DNA from: an uncultured Lachnospiraceae bacterium
GTDB taxonomy: Bacteria; Bacillota; Clostridia; Lachnospirales; Lachnospiraceae
Assembly (NCBI GenBank): GCA_949879775.1
Contig: CATLBW010000014.1
Span: 1-36,986 of the forward strand
Length of the DNA stretch: 36,986 nucleotides
Direction of reading: 5' to 3'
In this document: positions 15,666 through 24,260 of the stretch, in pieces
Layout of the letters: each line of letters starts with the position of its first letter
How positions within the stretch are numbered: the stretch's first letter is position 1
The notes under the pieces: generated by a model
Told to the model about the DNA's origin: nothing
Databases searched by the model: none
Seen by the model: the letters and a program-made list of their open reading frames with translations, nothing else
Made by a program: the position numbers and the translations under genes

Positions 15666-18600
15666 ATGCACAAGAAATGGAAACAAAAATGCTTTGCCTG
15701 GCTGCTTACCGCAGCGATGGCAGTAACGGCGCTGCCGCTTTCCCAGGTGACAGCGGAAGCGGCGCCAGTGGATGCGCAGGCGTCGGACGCTGATATGGGA
15801 GGATATCTGTGGCTGAACTTTGGCACAGAGGGGGGCTATGAGAAAATCTTCTATGGCTACAGCGAGGATGGCATGACCTGGAAAAAGCTTAACAAGGTGA
15901 ATGGGACGTCACGTTCCGTGCTTTCCAACAATGCGAAAGGCAGCGACCTTGGCGTCCGCGACCCGCATCTCATCCGTTCAGCGGATGGCAGCAAATACTG
16001 GATTTTGGGCACAGACCTCCATGCGGAGGGCGGCGGCGCCGGAGGGAGCGGCTGGAACCAGCTTAGCGCCAGCCAGAACCTGGTAGTTTGGGAATCTACG
16101 GATTTGGTAAACTGGAGCGACCCGAGGCTTGTCTATTCAGGGTTTGCAGACGCGGGCTGCGTCTGGGCGCCGGAAGCGATTTATGATGATACGACAGGTG
16201 ACTATGTGGTTTATTGGTCAGCAAGGGATAAGTCGAAAGCGGGCACCGATGATAATGCGCTGCGTGTCTATGTGTGCCGTACCAAAGACTTTGTTACCTT
16301 CACGGAACCCAAGGTGTGGCTCAGCGAGGATGCAGTTTCCGGGGGTGAAGTGAATATTATCGATACAACGATTGTCAAGGGTGAGGATGGTAAATTTTAC
16401 CGGTTTTCCACGTCAGACTGGATTACGATCGTAGACGTCAGCGATACATTGGATACGGAGGACGTCTTGGACGTCCGCAATGGCGAAGCGCAAAGCACGC
16501 CCAATGGCTCCTGGAAGCGCCTGGTTACCCGGAAAGGCAGCAGCGCCGCCGGATTTGTCAGGTGCGAAGGGCTTACCGTGTACCAGCTTCCGGACGGGCA
16601 ATGGTGCGCGATGGGTGACGACAGCGGTTATAAAGCCTTTTTGACAGATGATTTAGCAAGCGGCAAGTTTACCTTATCCTCAGCGGCAAGTTTCCCAGAC
16701 GGCAAGTTCCGCCATGGCACGGTTGTCCGCCTGACGGCTGAGGAAGACGCGCGGGTTCAGGAGGCCTTTGGCGACAGGACGACAGAACAGGAAACTTCGT
16801 CGCAGGAGCCGGTGCTTACATATGATTTTGAAGGGGATGAAGGGAAAAGGACCATTACGGATTCCGCTTCTGGCAATGCGGCGAAAGATAACGGCAAGCT
16901 TTGGGGCAATGCGGAAGTAGTCTATGATGCAGAGCGCGAAAGCAATGTGTTGAAACTGGACGGCTCCTCTTACACCTATGCGGAGGTTCCCATGGGATTT
17001 TTTGACAAACGCGACACAGTGACGATTTCCATGGATGTGAAGTCGGAGTCAAGCGGCGGGGACTTTTTTACATTTACATTTGGGCAGAATGACCAGAAAT
17101 ATAATTTCCTGCGCATAAAAGGGACAATGGTGCGCAATGCCATCACAACTTCAAGCTATGGTTCGGAGAAGGAAACGAAAGGCGTCGGGGCCTCTACCGG
17201 ACAATGGCAGAAGGTTGCCATTGTGCTGGACGGCACAGACATGAGGCTCTATATAGACGGCAGCCTGGCAGACGAGAACCAGGATACCACGCTAAGCGTT
17301 ACGGACTTGGGGAATAATTTGTTATCATACCTGGGGAAATCTTTCTACAGCGCGGACGGCTACTTTGTGGGCAAATACGATAATGTCAACGTTTACAACC
17401 GCGCCCTTGGGGAGGAGGAAATCTATGCGGACGCCATGAAGACCGTTTCCCTTGTACGTGGGGCTTTGGTCGGCAGCGTGCCGGATAACCCGCTTGACCT
17501 TAGGGGGAGCGATGATCATACGGCTGTCTTTACCAGCATGGAAGGGAAAAATATTGTCCCCTACGTGCGCAGGGGAACAGATTTATCTGCGGTTCCGGTG
17601 GAATTGTCACTGTTTGACCCAGGCGTTAAGGTGACGGTAAATGGCAAGGCATTTACCGGCGGCAATCTGGATTTAAGCAAGGATGTGCAGGTTAAGGCTG
17701 AATTTGCAGGCAAGGTGCAGACCTATACCCTGAAAAAACCGAAGATAGCGGGGAACCCGGCTCTTTTAGGGCAGTATGCAGACCCGGATATTGATTACTT
17801 TGACGGAAGGTTTTGGATTTATCCGACGACGGACGGCTATCCTGGCTGGAGCGGGACATTGTTCCATGCGTTTTCTTCCCCGGACATGGTAAACTGGGAA
17901 GATGAAGGGGTGATTATGGAACTGAAAAACGACAGCCCCGGGCTTAACGATCAGGGTGTGCAGATTGCAGATTCTCCTTGGGCGGTGGATGGCAGCGCCT
18001 GGGCGCCGACAATCGAGAAGAAAAATGATAAGTATTATTTCTATTATTGCGGCAAGAAGTCGGGCGGGCAGTCAGCGATCGGCGTTGCGGTTGCAGATTC
18101 CCCAGCAGGCCCTTACCAGGACATTGGCGAGCCGCTGATGACCGTTGATATGTGCAAGGCGGCTGGCGTGAGCATGGGGCAGGCGATCGACCCCTCCATC
18201 TTTACGGACGTTGATGGGAGGTCCTACATACTCTTCGGCAATGGAAATGCGGCAATCGCAGAGCTGGATGACGATATGGTAAGCATCAAAGAGGGCACGC
18301 TTACGCAGATTAATGGCCTTACGGATTTTAGGGAGTCTGTGATTGTGACAAATGTGGATGGCAAATATCACTGGACATGGACCTGCGACGACGCTAACAG
18401 CCCCAATTACCATGTGAACTATGGCGTCAGCGACGAGCTTATAAAGGACGATGGAAAGGTCAATGTAACATTAAAGAAGAAAAACCTTCTATACAAGAAT
18501 GAAAGCCTGGGAATCCTTGGCTCCGGCCATCAGTCCGTGCTGAACGTGCAGGACGGCGATGGCAAGCAGCGGTATTTCATGGCTTACCACAGGTTCTACA

Positions 18601-19481
18601 CGCCGCTTGATATCTTTACAGAGGCATTTGGCGTGCACCGTGAGACATGCATTGACGAAATCTTCTTTGATGAAAATGGAGAGATGACAATAAAACCCAC
18701 GCTGGAGGGTGTGTCCGCAGTCTATATGTGGAAAGCAAAATTGAACAAGATGTCCCTTGACCTGGCCGTTGGCAAGAGCGAGACGCTAAAGGCAACGGTG
18801 GAGGGCAATGAAAGCGCGTGGAATAAGAGCCTTGTTTGGAGTTCAGATAAGCCCATGGTTGCCACCGTGGACCAGAATGGAAAGGTTACGGCGAAGGCAG
18901 CGGGAACAGCAAACATCACAGTGACGACCTCCAACGGCTGCAAAACGGTCTGCAAGGTGACGGTGAAGAATAATGCGCCTCGTCCAGTCAGGGTAAGCAA
19001 AGTGACCTTAAATAAAAAGAGCCTGACCCTGGGTGTGAAAGAGACATTCAGCCTCAAGGCGACGGTTAAGCCGGGGAACGCAGCTAACCGTAAGGTGACA
19101 TGGAAATCCAGCAAGCCAAAGACAGCCTCAGTTTCTAAGTCGGGCAAAGTAACGGCAAAGAAGATAGGCAAAGCGGTGATTACGGCAAAGGCGGACGGCA
19201 AGGAAGCGAAATGTACAATCACGGTAAAAGCAGCGCCCAAGAAAATTAGCTTCAAGGTCACAAAGAAAACGTTGAAAAAGGGCAAATCTTTCCAGCTTAT
19301 TGTCAAACTGCCCAAGAATACTGCGAGCAATAAAATTACCTATATGTCAAGCAAGAAAAAGATAGCCTCGGTATCTACGAAGGGCAAAGTCAAGGCGTTG
19401 AAGAAAGGTAAGGCAGTCATTACGGCAAAAACCTATAATGGCAAAAAAGCAAAGATAACAATCACTGTCAAGAGCAAGTAA
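15666..19481 (+). CDS. Secreted bimodular GH43 glycosidase with LamG and BIG2 modules
   Basis: 1271 residues; AAGGAGGG lies 6 bases before the ATG. Order: signal peptide (to about residue 33); GH43 domain A (about 40-365) with Asp99 (VRDP), Asp233 (IIDTT) and Glu301 (RCEGL); LamG-like domain (about 380-590); a roughly 95-residue module LRGSDDHTAV...LKKPKIAG also present in the first GH43 protein; GH43 domain B (about 698-1018) with Asp706 (YADPDID), Asp842 (AIDPS) and Glu890 (FRES); three BIG2 repeats (1021-1271), very rich in Lys. Domain B is nearly identical in long blocks to domain B of the 2195-residue protein, so the two genes are paralogues that diverged mainly in their N-terminal modules. 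Predicted role: release of arabinofuranosyl or xylosyl units from complex glycans at the cell surface. It lacks the DNRLRE-like and atrophied Ig modules of its paralogue. Confidence 0.9.
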   Translation: MHKKWKQKCFAWLLTAAMAVTALPLSQVTAEAAPVDAQASDADMGGYLWLNFGTEGGYEKIFYGYSEDGMTWKKLNKVNGTSRSVLSNNAKGSDLGVRDPHLIRSADGSKYWILGTDLHAEGGGAGGSGWNQLSASQNLVVWESTDLVNWSDPRLVYSGFADAGCVWAPEAIYDDTTGDYVVYWSARDKSKAGTDDNALRVYVCRTKDFVTFTEPKVWLSEDAVSGGEVNIIDTTIVKGEDGKFYRFSTSDWITIVDVSDTLDTEDVLDVRNGEAQSTPNGSWKRLVTRKGSSAAGFVRCEGLTVYQLPDGQWCAMGDDSGYKAFLTDDLASGKFTLSSAASFPDGKFRHGTVVRLTAEEDARVQEAFGDRTTEQETSSQEPVLTYDFEGDEGKRTITDSASGNAAKDNGKLWGNAEVVYDAERESNVLKLDGSSYTYAEVPMGFFDKRDTVTISMDVKSESSGGDFFTFTFGQNDQKYNFLRIKGTMVRNAITTSSYGSEKETKGVGASTGQWQKVAIVLDGTDMRLYIDGSLADENQDTTLSVTDLGNNLLSYLGKSFYSADGYFVGKYDNVNVYNRALGEEEIYADAMKTVSLVRGALVGSVPDNPLDLRGSDDHTAVFTSMEGKNIVPYVRRGTDLSAVPVELSLFDPGVKVTVNGKAFTGGNLDLSKDVQVKAEFAGKVQTYTLKKPKIAGNPALLGQYADPDIDYFDGRFWIYPTTDGYPGWSGTLFHAFSSPDMVNWEDEGVIMELKNDSPGLNDQGVQIADSPWAVDGSAWAPTIEKKNDKYYFYYCGKKSGGQSAIGVAVADSPAGPYQDIGEPLMTVDMCKAAGVSMGQAIDPSIFTDVDGRSYILFGNGNAAIAELDDDMVSIKEGTLTQINGLTDFRESVIVTNVDGKYHWTWTCDDANSPNYHVNYGVSDELIKDDGKVNVTLKKKNLLYKNESLGILGSGHQSVLNVQDGDGKQRYFMAYHRFYTPLDIFTEAFGVHRETCIDEIFFDENGEMTIKPTLEGVSAVYMWKAKLNKMSLDLAVGKSETLKATVEGNESAWNKSLVWSSDKPMVATVDQNGKVTAKAAGTANITVTTSNGCKTVCKVTVKNNAPRPVRVSKVTLNKKSLTLGVKETFSLKATVKPGNAANRKVTWKSSKPKTASVSKSGKVTAKKIGKAVITAKADGKEAKCTITVKAAPKKISFKVTKKTLKKGKSFQLIVKLPKNTASNKITYMSSKKKIASVSTKGKVKALKKGKAVITAKTYNGKKAKITITVKSK

Positions 19482-19493
19482 AAAGGCAAAGAT

Positions 19494-19530
19494 AAAAGAG
19501 AGGGAATGCAAAACCCTCTCTTTTTAATTT
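19494..19530 (+). terminator. Intrinsic terminator of the second GH43 gene
   Basis: AGAGAGGG / CCCTCTCT stem with a 9-base loop, flanked by A-run and T-run (TTTTTAATTTT), 13 bases after the stop. Confidence 0.88.
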
Positions 19531-19558
19531 TATAGGACAAAAATAATTATGCGCACCC

Positions 19559-19590
19559 GCACAAGAGGAAATATTGCTTCGCAATTGTGC
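19559..19590 (-). terminator. Nested hairpin, possible terminator of the hemolysin III gene
   Basis: GCACAA / TTGTGC encloses an inner stem ATTGC-TTC-GCAAT. It lies 16 bases beyond the minus-strand stop codon. The T-rich segment (ATAATTATTTTTG on the minus strand) follows only after a further G-rich stretch, so the call is tentative. Confidence 0.35.
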
Positions 19591-19605
19591 TCGGCGCGGC
19601 CTATT

Positions 19606-20271
19606 TTATAAAATCGGCATATTTGCTACGAAAAAGTACATCATAATGAAGTGACAGACGCTGCCGCCCATTACAAACAGGTGGAAAATCTCATGGGAGC
19701 CGAAATTTTTATGTTTATTGTTAAAAATCGGCAGCTTGAGGGCGTAGATAATCCCGCCAATCGTGTAGATGATGCCTCCGGCGAGCAGCCAATGGAAAGC
19801 CTGCGGCGAGAGGGAATTCATAATCTGCGTAAAAGCGAGCACGCATACCCAGCCCATGGCGATATATAATATAGAAGAAAACCATTTCGGGCAGGTAATC
19901 CAAAATGCTTTTACCAATATCCCGGCGAGCGCAATGCCCCATACAAGCGCCAGGAGGCTGTAACCTACGCTGCCGCTTAGCACAATCAGGCAGACGGGCG
20001 TGTAAGTCCCCGCAATCAGCACAAAAATCATCATATGGTCTAACTTGCGCAGGATGCGGTTGGTCTTTTCCGATAAATCCAGCGCATGGTAGGTAGCGCT
20101 GGCGCCATACAGGAGGATCATGCTGAGGATAAAGACTGCCAGTGAAATTACGTGCACGCTGTCAGGGTTCAGGGAAGCGCGGATTAAAAGCGGCGTTGCC
20201 GCGAACAATGCCATCAGCATGCCGATAAAATGTGTGATGGAACTGCCAGGGTCTTTTAACTTGAATTTCAT
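19606..20271 (-). CDS. Hemolysin III (HlyIII/YqfA, PAQR-like) family membrane protein
   Basis: 221 residues with seven predicted membrane helices. Family motifs are all present: SSITHFIGM near the N-terminus, YGASATYHALDLSEK, RKLDHMMIFVLIAGTYTP, and the C-terminal GSHEIFHLFVMGGSVCHF. The conserved Ser, Asp and three His residues form the metal site of the PAQR/CREST superfamily. The start at 20271 is chosen because AAGGAGAT lies 7 bases upstream; an in-frame ATG 33 bases further up has no ribosome site. Members were first named for haemolytic activity in Bacillus cereus but are thought to act in membrane lipid homeostasis or as CREST-type hydrolases. It is the only sizeable gene on this strand and is convergent with the GH43 gene. 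Confidence 0.92.
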   Translation of the reverse strand: MKFKLKDPGSSITHFIGMLMALFAATPLLIRASLNPDSVHVISLAVFILSMILLYGASATYHALDLSEKTNRILRKLDHMMIFVLIAGTYTPVCLIVLSGSVGYSLLALVWGIALAGILVKAFWITCPKWFSSILYIAMGWVCVLAFTQIMNSLSPQAFHWLLAGGIIYTIGGIIYALKLPIFNNKHKNFGSHEIFHLFVMGGSVCHFIMMYFFVANMPIL

Positions 20272-20391
20272 AAAGAACATCTCCTTCCAGTTTAACTGTT
20301 TCATTCATTTGAAATTTATTTGTTGTTATTATGTGCAAAGTTTTTGAAAAATATTTAATGTAGTATTATAAACTATATGATTTATATATAG

Positions 20392-20420
20392 ATACTATAC
20401 TATTTGGAAAAGAAAGTCAA
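20392..20420 (-). promoter_or_regulatory. Candidate promoter of the hemolysin III gene
   Basis: On the minus strand, TTGACT (20415-20420), 17-base spacer, TAGTAT (20392-20397). This would give an AT-rich leader of about 115 bases. A second -10-like TATAAT at 20365-20370 has no good -35. Confidence 0.4.
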
Positions 20421-20489
20421 TAAAAATTTATGGGAGGAGACGTTACGTGTTATGTTTTACATAAAAAATCTATTAATGGTAAAAATTAA

Positions 20490-20518
20490 TTGACTTTTTC
20501 CTGCTTCTCTGCTATGAT
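20490..20518 (+). promoter_or_regulatory. Promoter of the DEAD-box helicase gene
   Basis: TTGACT (20490-20495), 17-base spacer, TATGAT (20513-20518). The leader would be about 30 bases. Confidence 0.7.
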
Positions 20519-20556
20519 TAGCGAATGGTTTATTGTTAGGAAATGAAAGGAAATAT

Positions 20557-22149
20557 ATGGAAACAGTAAGATTTGATGAATTAGAGTTAGACCCCAAGAT
20601 TCTGCGTGCCATCCGTGAAATGGGATTTGAGGAGGCAACCCCTATCCAGAGCAAGGCGATTCCGGTTGGGATGGAAGGCGTGGATATGATTGGGCAGGCG
20701 CAGACAGGGACCGGCAAGACAGCGGCGTTTGGAATCCCACTATTGATGAAAGCAGATCCCCATAACAAGCGGACGCAGTCGATTGTGCTGTGTCCAACCA
20801 GAGAGCTTGCCATCCAGGTGGCGGAGGAAATCCGTACCCTGGCAAAGTATATGCATGGAGTGAAAGTGCTCCCGGTGTATGGCGGGCAGGACATTGTGAA
20901 GCAGATCCGTTCCCTCAAAGGCGGCGCACAGATTATCATCGGCACGCCGGGGCGCGTGATGGACCATCTGCGCAGGAGGACCATCAAGTGCGATGAAGTG
21001 AATACCATTGTATTGGATGAAGCGGACGAGATGCTTAACATGGGGTTCCGTGAGGATATAGAGACCGTTTTGGAGTATATTCCAGAAGAACGGCAGACGA
21101 TGTTATTTTCAGCGACCATGCCTAAGCCAATTCTTGACATTACCAGGAAATACCAGAAAGACGCCGTCACTATCAAGGTGACAAAGAAGGAGCTGACAGT
21201 ACCTAGCATTGAGCAATATTATTATGACGTTAAGCGCAAAGATAAAGTGGAAGTGCTTAGCCGCCTGTTGGATGTATATGACCCCAAGCTTTCTTTGGTG
21301 TTCTGCAATACCAAGCGGATGGTGGACGAGCTTACCAATGCCTTACAAGGGCGTGGGTATTTTGCTGAAGGGCTGCATGGGGATATGAAACAGTTACAGC
21401 GTGACCGTGTAATGAGCAGGTTCCGTAATGGCAAGACAGAGATCCTTGTGGCCACGGATGTGGCGGCGCGCGGGATTGACGTGGATGATGTGGAGGCAGT
21501 TTTTAATTACGATTTGCCCCAGGACGATGAATATTACGTGCACCGGATTGGCAGGACAGGGCGCGCAGGCAGGACAGGGCGTTCCTTTACCTTTGTAAAA
21601 GGCAAGGAGGTCTATAAGCTGAAAGATATCCAGCGTTATTGCAAGACAAAGATACTTGCCCAGAAGATACCCAGCATGCAGGATGTGGAGCAGGTGAGGC
21701 TGGAGAAGATTATGGACCAGGTAGAGGCGGTTATCGAAGAAGAAGATTTGAGGACCATGGTTAATATGATTGAGCAGGAAGTGAACGAGTCGGATTACAC
21801 TGCCATGGACATTGCGGCGGCGTTTTTAAAGCTTACCCTGCGCGGCAAGGAAGAGAATGAAAATGCGGCGATGGAGAACTATGAGTTTGGCGATACCGGG
21901 GCAGAGGACGGCATGGTGAGGCTGTTCATCAATATTGGCAAGAAGCAGCATGTAAAGCCAGGAGATATCTTAGGGGCTATCGCAGGCGAGAGCGGGATTT
22001 CAGGCGATTTGGTGGGGACGATCGACATGTTTGATAAGTTTACATTTGTTGAGGTGCCCAGTGAGTATGGCAAAGAGGTCTTGCGGGCAATGTCCCATTC
22101 CAAGATTAAAGGCAAGAGCATTAACATTGAGCCGGCTAACCAGAAATAA
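20557..22149 (+). CDS. DEAD-box ATP-dependent RNA helicase with DbpA-type RNA-binding domain
   Basis: 530 residues. All helicase motifs are visible: Q motif (FEEATPIQ), Walker A AQTGTGKT (48-55), PTRELA, TPGRVMDHL, DEAD at 154-157, SAT, GLHGDMKQLQRDRVM, ATDVAARGIDV and HRIGRTGRAGRTG. Residues about 453-526 (MVRLFINIGKKQHVKPGDILGAI...) match the DbpA C-terminal RRM, which in E. coli DbpA and Bacillus YxiN binds 23S rRNA. A role in ribosome assembly or cold-adapted RNA remodelling is therefore likely. The linker (about 370-450) is acidic and helical. Start ATG 20557 has AAAGGA upstream; an earlier TTG is unlikely. It has its own promoter, and its 3' end is marked by the palindrome that also belongs to the PTS promoter. 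Confidence 0.93.
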   Translation: METVRFDELELDPKILRAIREMGFEEATPIQSKAIPVGMEGVDMIGQAQTGTGKTAAFGIPLLMKADPHNKRTQSIVLCPTRELAIQVAEEIRTLAKYMHGVKVLPVYGGQDIVKQIRSLKGGAQIIIGTPGRVMDHLRRRTIKCDEVNTIVLDEADEMLNMGFREDIETVLEYIPEERQTMLFSATMPKPILDITRKYQKDAVTIKVTKKELTVPSIEQYYYDVKRKDKVEVLSRLLDVYDPKLSLVFCNTKRMVDELTNALQGRGYFAEGLHGDMKQLQRDRVMSRFRNGKTEILVATDVAARGIDVDDVEAVFNYDLPQDDEYYVHRIGRTGRAGRTGRSFTFVKGKEVYKLKDIQRYCKTKILAQKIPSMQDVEQVRLEKIMDQVEAVIEEEDLRTMVNMIEQEVNESDYTAMDIAAAFLKLTLRGKEENENAAMENYEFGDTGAEDGMVRLFINIGKKQHVKPGDILGAIAGESGISGDLVGTIDMFDKFTFVEVPSEYGKEVLRAMSHSKIKGKSINIEPANQK

Positions 22150-22166
22150 CATAGAGTATAGGGAAA

Positions 22167-22207
22167 AAAGTGGATTTGACGCCAACAGATAGCGTCAAAT
22201 CCACTTT
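22167..22207 (+). terminator. Perfect 16-bp hairpin after the helicase gene
   Basis: AAAGTGGATTTGACGC pairs perfectly with the segment 22192-22207 around a 9-base loop, followed by ACTATTTCTT. It could end the helicase transcript. Its core is the 25-bp palindrome described as the PTS operator, so one sequence may serve both roles. Confidence 0.55.
22175..22199. promoter_or_regulatory. Operator site 1 (25-bp palindrome) of the hexitol PTS regulon
   Basis: TTTGACGC-N9-GCGTCAAA. It matches site 2 (26358-26382, read in the opposite orientation) at 21 of 25 positions. In both places exactly 16 bases separate the palindrome from an identical -35 box TTGAAA. It is centred about 65 bases before the predicted transcription start, suitable for an activator such as the PRD regulator encoded in this locus. 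Confidence 0.65.
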
Positions 22208-22215
22208 ACTATTTC

Positions 22216-22245
22216 TTGAAAAAAGAAGCAGGGCCTCGTTATAAT
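22216..22245 (+). promoter_or_regulatory. Promoter of the EIICB (mtlA-like) gene
   Basis: TTGAAA (22216-22221), 18-base spacer, TATAAT (22240-22245). Geometry is the same as the promoter at 26399-26428, including a GCAGG-type segment in the spacer. Confidence 0.75.
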
Positions 22246-22324
22246 AGACATATCAAGAGGGTTGATTGGCCAATCATACCGCAAACAAAATGTGAATAGA
22301 AAGTAAAAGCGAGGTGTGGTATCA

Positions 22325-23701
22325 ATGAAAGAAAAAGTACAAACATTTGGCCGGGCATTAAGTGGGATGGTGATGCCGAACATAGGGGCTTTCATCGCAT
22401 GGGGGCTGATAGCGGCGTTGTTCATCGCAACCGGGTGGCTTCCAAATGCCAGGCTGGCAGAGATGGTAGAACCCATGTCCAAGTATCTTTTGCCCCTCCT
22501 TATCGCTTATACAGGCGGTAAGGTAGTGGGAGATCACCGTGGCGGCGTGATTGGCGCAATTGCAACCATGGGGGTAATCGTCGGCTCCGATATTTCAATG
22601 TTCCTAGGCGCCATGATTATGGGTCCATTGTCCGCCTGGATTTTAAAGAAGTTTGACAAGCTGATTGAGGGTAAAATCAAAGCAGGGTTTGAAATGCTGG
22701 TAAATAATTTTTCCCTGGGGATTATTGGGGCTATCCTGGCGTGCATCTCTATTGTTGCCGTAGCTCCTGTTGTGTTGGCCCTGAATTCCGTGATGGAGGC
22801 AGGGGTTGGCTTCTTTGTGGACCATGGGCTGCTTCCGCTGGCAAGTATCTTTATTGAGCCTGCGAAAGTACTGTTTTTAAACAATGCGATCAACCATGGT
22901 ATTTTGTCCCCGATGGGGATTCAGCAGGTAAATGAAGCAGGCAAATCAATTTTCCTGCTGTTGGAATCTAATCCGGGGCCGGGGCTTGGCGTCCTGCTGG
23001 CATACTGTCTTGCAGGGAAAGGTTCCGCGAAGAGTTCTGCGCCGGGGGCGGCCATCATTCATTTTGTTGGCGGCATCCACGAGATATATTTCCCGTATAT
23101 CCTTATGAACCCCTTGCTTTTGGCAGCGGTGATTGCAGGCGGCGCATCCGGAATCCTTGTATTTACCATGTTTGATGTGGGCCTGACGGGGACGGCTTCG
23201 CCAGGGAGCATTATCTCCCTTACTATGATGTGTGAGCGCCATTGTTACCTGGGGCTGTTCCTGGGCGTGCTTGTATCTGCGGCAGTTGCTTTTGCCATTG
23301 CGCTCCCCTTGCTGAAATTCGCAGGGAAAGACACCAGCTTAGAAGAGGCTACGGCGCAGAAAGACAGCATGAAGCAGGCGGCTAAAGGGCAGAAAGCTGA
23401 CATCAAAAAGAGCGGTATTATCAAGATTGCCTTTGCTTGTGACGCAGGGATGGGCTCAAGCGCCATGGGAGCCACAGTGCTGAAGAAAAAGGTGGATAAA
23501 GCAGGGCTTACGGGTGTGGAAATCAGCCATACGCCAGTATCTTCCATTCCAGCGGATATTGATATCGTAGTTACGCATCAGGAGCTTGGGGAGAGGGCAG
23601 CGCACAGCAACCCCAATGCAAGGCTTATCCTGATTACGAATTTCCTGGCGGCCCCGGAGTACGACCAATTGATAGAAGATTTACAGAAAGCCAGAGGATA
23701 G
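22325..23701 (+). CDS. mtlA: PTS mannitol-type (hexitol) permease EIICB
   Basis: 458 residues. Residues about 1-340 form the EIIC membrane channel of the mannitol class (MVMPNIGAFIAWGLIAALFIATGW at the N-terminus, GGKVVGDHRGGVIGAIATMGVI, and GGIHEIYFPYILMNP near the substrate site). After a flexible linker the EIIB domain (about 365-458) has the phospho-Cys372 in FACDAGMGSSAMGA. It imports and phosphorylates a hexitol, classically mannitol to mannitol-1-phosphate. No EIIA domain is fused; that is encoded separately at 26482. Start ATG 22325 has GAGGTG 8 bases upstream; a GTG 9 bases earlier overlaps that site. Specificity for mannitol over a related polyol is not proven, because the downstream dehydrogenase is not MtlD. 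Confidence 0.92.
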   Translation: MKEKVQTFGRALSGMVMPNIGAFIAWGLIAALFIATGWLPNARLAEMVEPMSKYLLPLLIAYTGGKVVGDHRGGVIGAIATMGVIVGSDISMFLGAMIMGPLSAWILKKFDKLIEGKIKAGFEMLVNNFSLGIIGAILACISIVAVAPVVLALNSVMEAGVGFFVDHGLLPLASIFIEPAKVLFLNNAINHGILSPMGIQQVNEAGKSIFLLLESNPGPGLGVLLAYCLAGKGSAKSSAPGAAIIHFVGGIHEIYFPYILMNPLLLAAVIAGGASGILVFTMFDVGLTGTASPGSIISLTMMCERHCYLGLFLGVLVSAAVAFAIALPLLKFAGKDTSLEEATAQKDSMKQAAKGQKADIKKSGIIKIAFACDAGMGSSAMGATVLKKKVDKAGLTGVEISHTPVSSIPADIDIVVTHQELGERAAHSNPNARLILITNFLAAPEYDQLIEDLQKARG

Positions 23702-23724
23702 TGGATTTCCCAAGGACTTTATGC

Positions 23725-23745
23725 TATAATATCGGCGATATTATA
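23725..23745 (+). promoter_or_regulatory. Extended -10 element inside a 21-bp palindrome, before the free EIIB gene
   Basis: TGC-TATAAT (-10 at 23725-23730) is the left arm of TATAATATC-GGC-GATATTATA. No good -35 is present. A protein bound to the palindrome would cover the -10 box. It is not similar to the 25-bp operator. Confidence 0.45.
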
Positions 23746-23792
23746 TAAGGAGAGCCCCGGTAATGCCGGGGAAAACGGCCGGTGAATCGTAT

Positions 23793-24260
23793 ATGAAAAA
23801 ATTATTGCATAAGTTCAAGGGAATTTACAACAAAATAGACATGGAATCTGCCGGCATATCTCTTTCTGCCGGCTTCCTGTCGCAGGAAGGGAAAATCAAG
23901 GGGCATGAAGAGGGCGTGCAGGGAGCAGGCGAGAATGTTTTTGGGGAAATAAAAGTCGGGTTCATCTGCAACGCAGGGTTTGGTTCGAGCGCGATGGGTG
24001 CGACGCTGTTTCGCAAAAAGCTTTTGGAGCTTGGGATTGATGGCGTAGATGTGAAAGCATATCCGGCGGACCAGGTCCCAAAGGATTTGGCGGTTGCCGT
24101 ATGCCAGAGGGATTTCAGGGAAATGACGGGCATTGAGTTAAGGGCGGATAAGGTATGTATCGTGGAAAACCTTTTGGCGCAGGCTGAATATACACAGATT
24201 GCCGGATACGTGTTAGGTTTGAAGGCAGCAAACAACCAAAAATGGAAAGAGGAAGGATGA
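23793..24260 (+). CDS. Free-standing mannitol-class PTS EIIB-like protein
   Basis: 155 residues. The N-terminal 50 residues are variable (MKKLLHKFKGIYNKIDMESAG). The rest is an EIIB domain of the mannitol class with FICNAGFGSSAMGATLFRKKL, keeping the phospho-acceptor Cys59 and the P-loop, and the later segment KAYPADQVPKDLAVAVCQRDF. EIICB upstream already carries an EIIB domain, so this is a second copy. It may be a phosphorylatable adaptor for the PRD regulator encoded directly after it (its TGA overlaps that gene's ATG), or a backup phospho-carrier. Start: ATG 23793 with GGTGA 7 bases upstream. ATG 23763 is possible (AAGGAG 10 bases upstream) but sits in the loop of CCCCGG-N5-CCGGGG. Confidence 0.8.
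   Translation: MKKLLHKFKGIYNKIDMESAGISLSAGFLSQEGKIKGHEEGVQGAGENVFGEIKVGFICNAGFGSSAMGATLFRKKLLELGIDGVDVKAYPADQVPKDLAVAVCQRDFREMTGIELRADKVCIVENLLAQAEYTQIAGYVLGLKAANNQKWKEEG

Noticed and set aside
22200-22324. Catabolite-repression (cre) site near the PTS promoter
   Set aside because: No segment close enough to the WTGNAARCGNWWWCA consensus was found around either PTS promoter.
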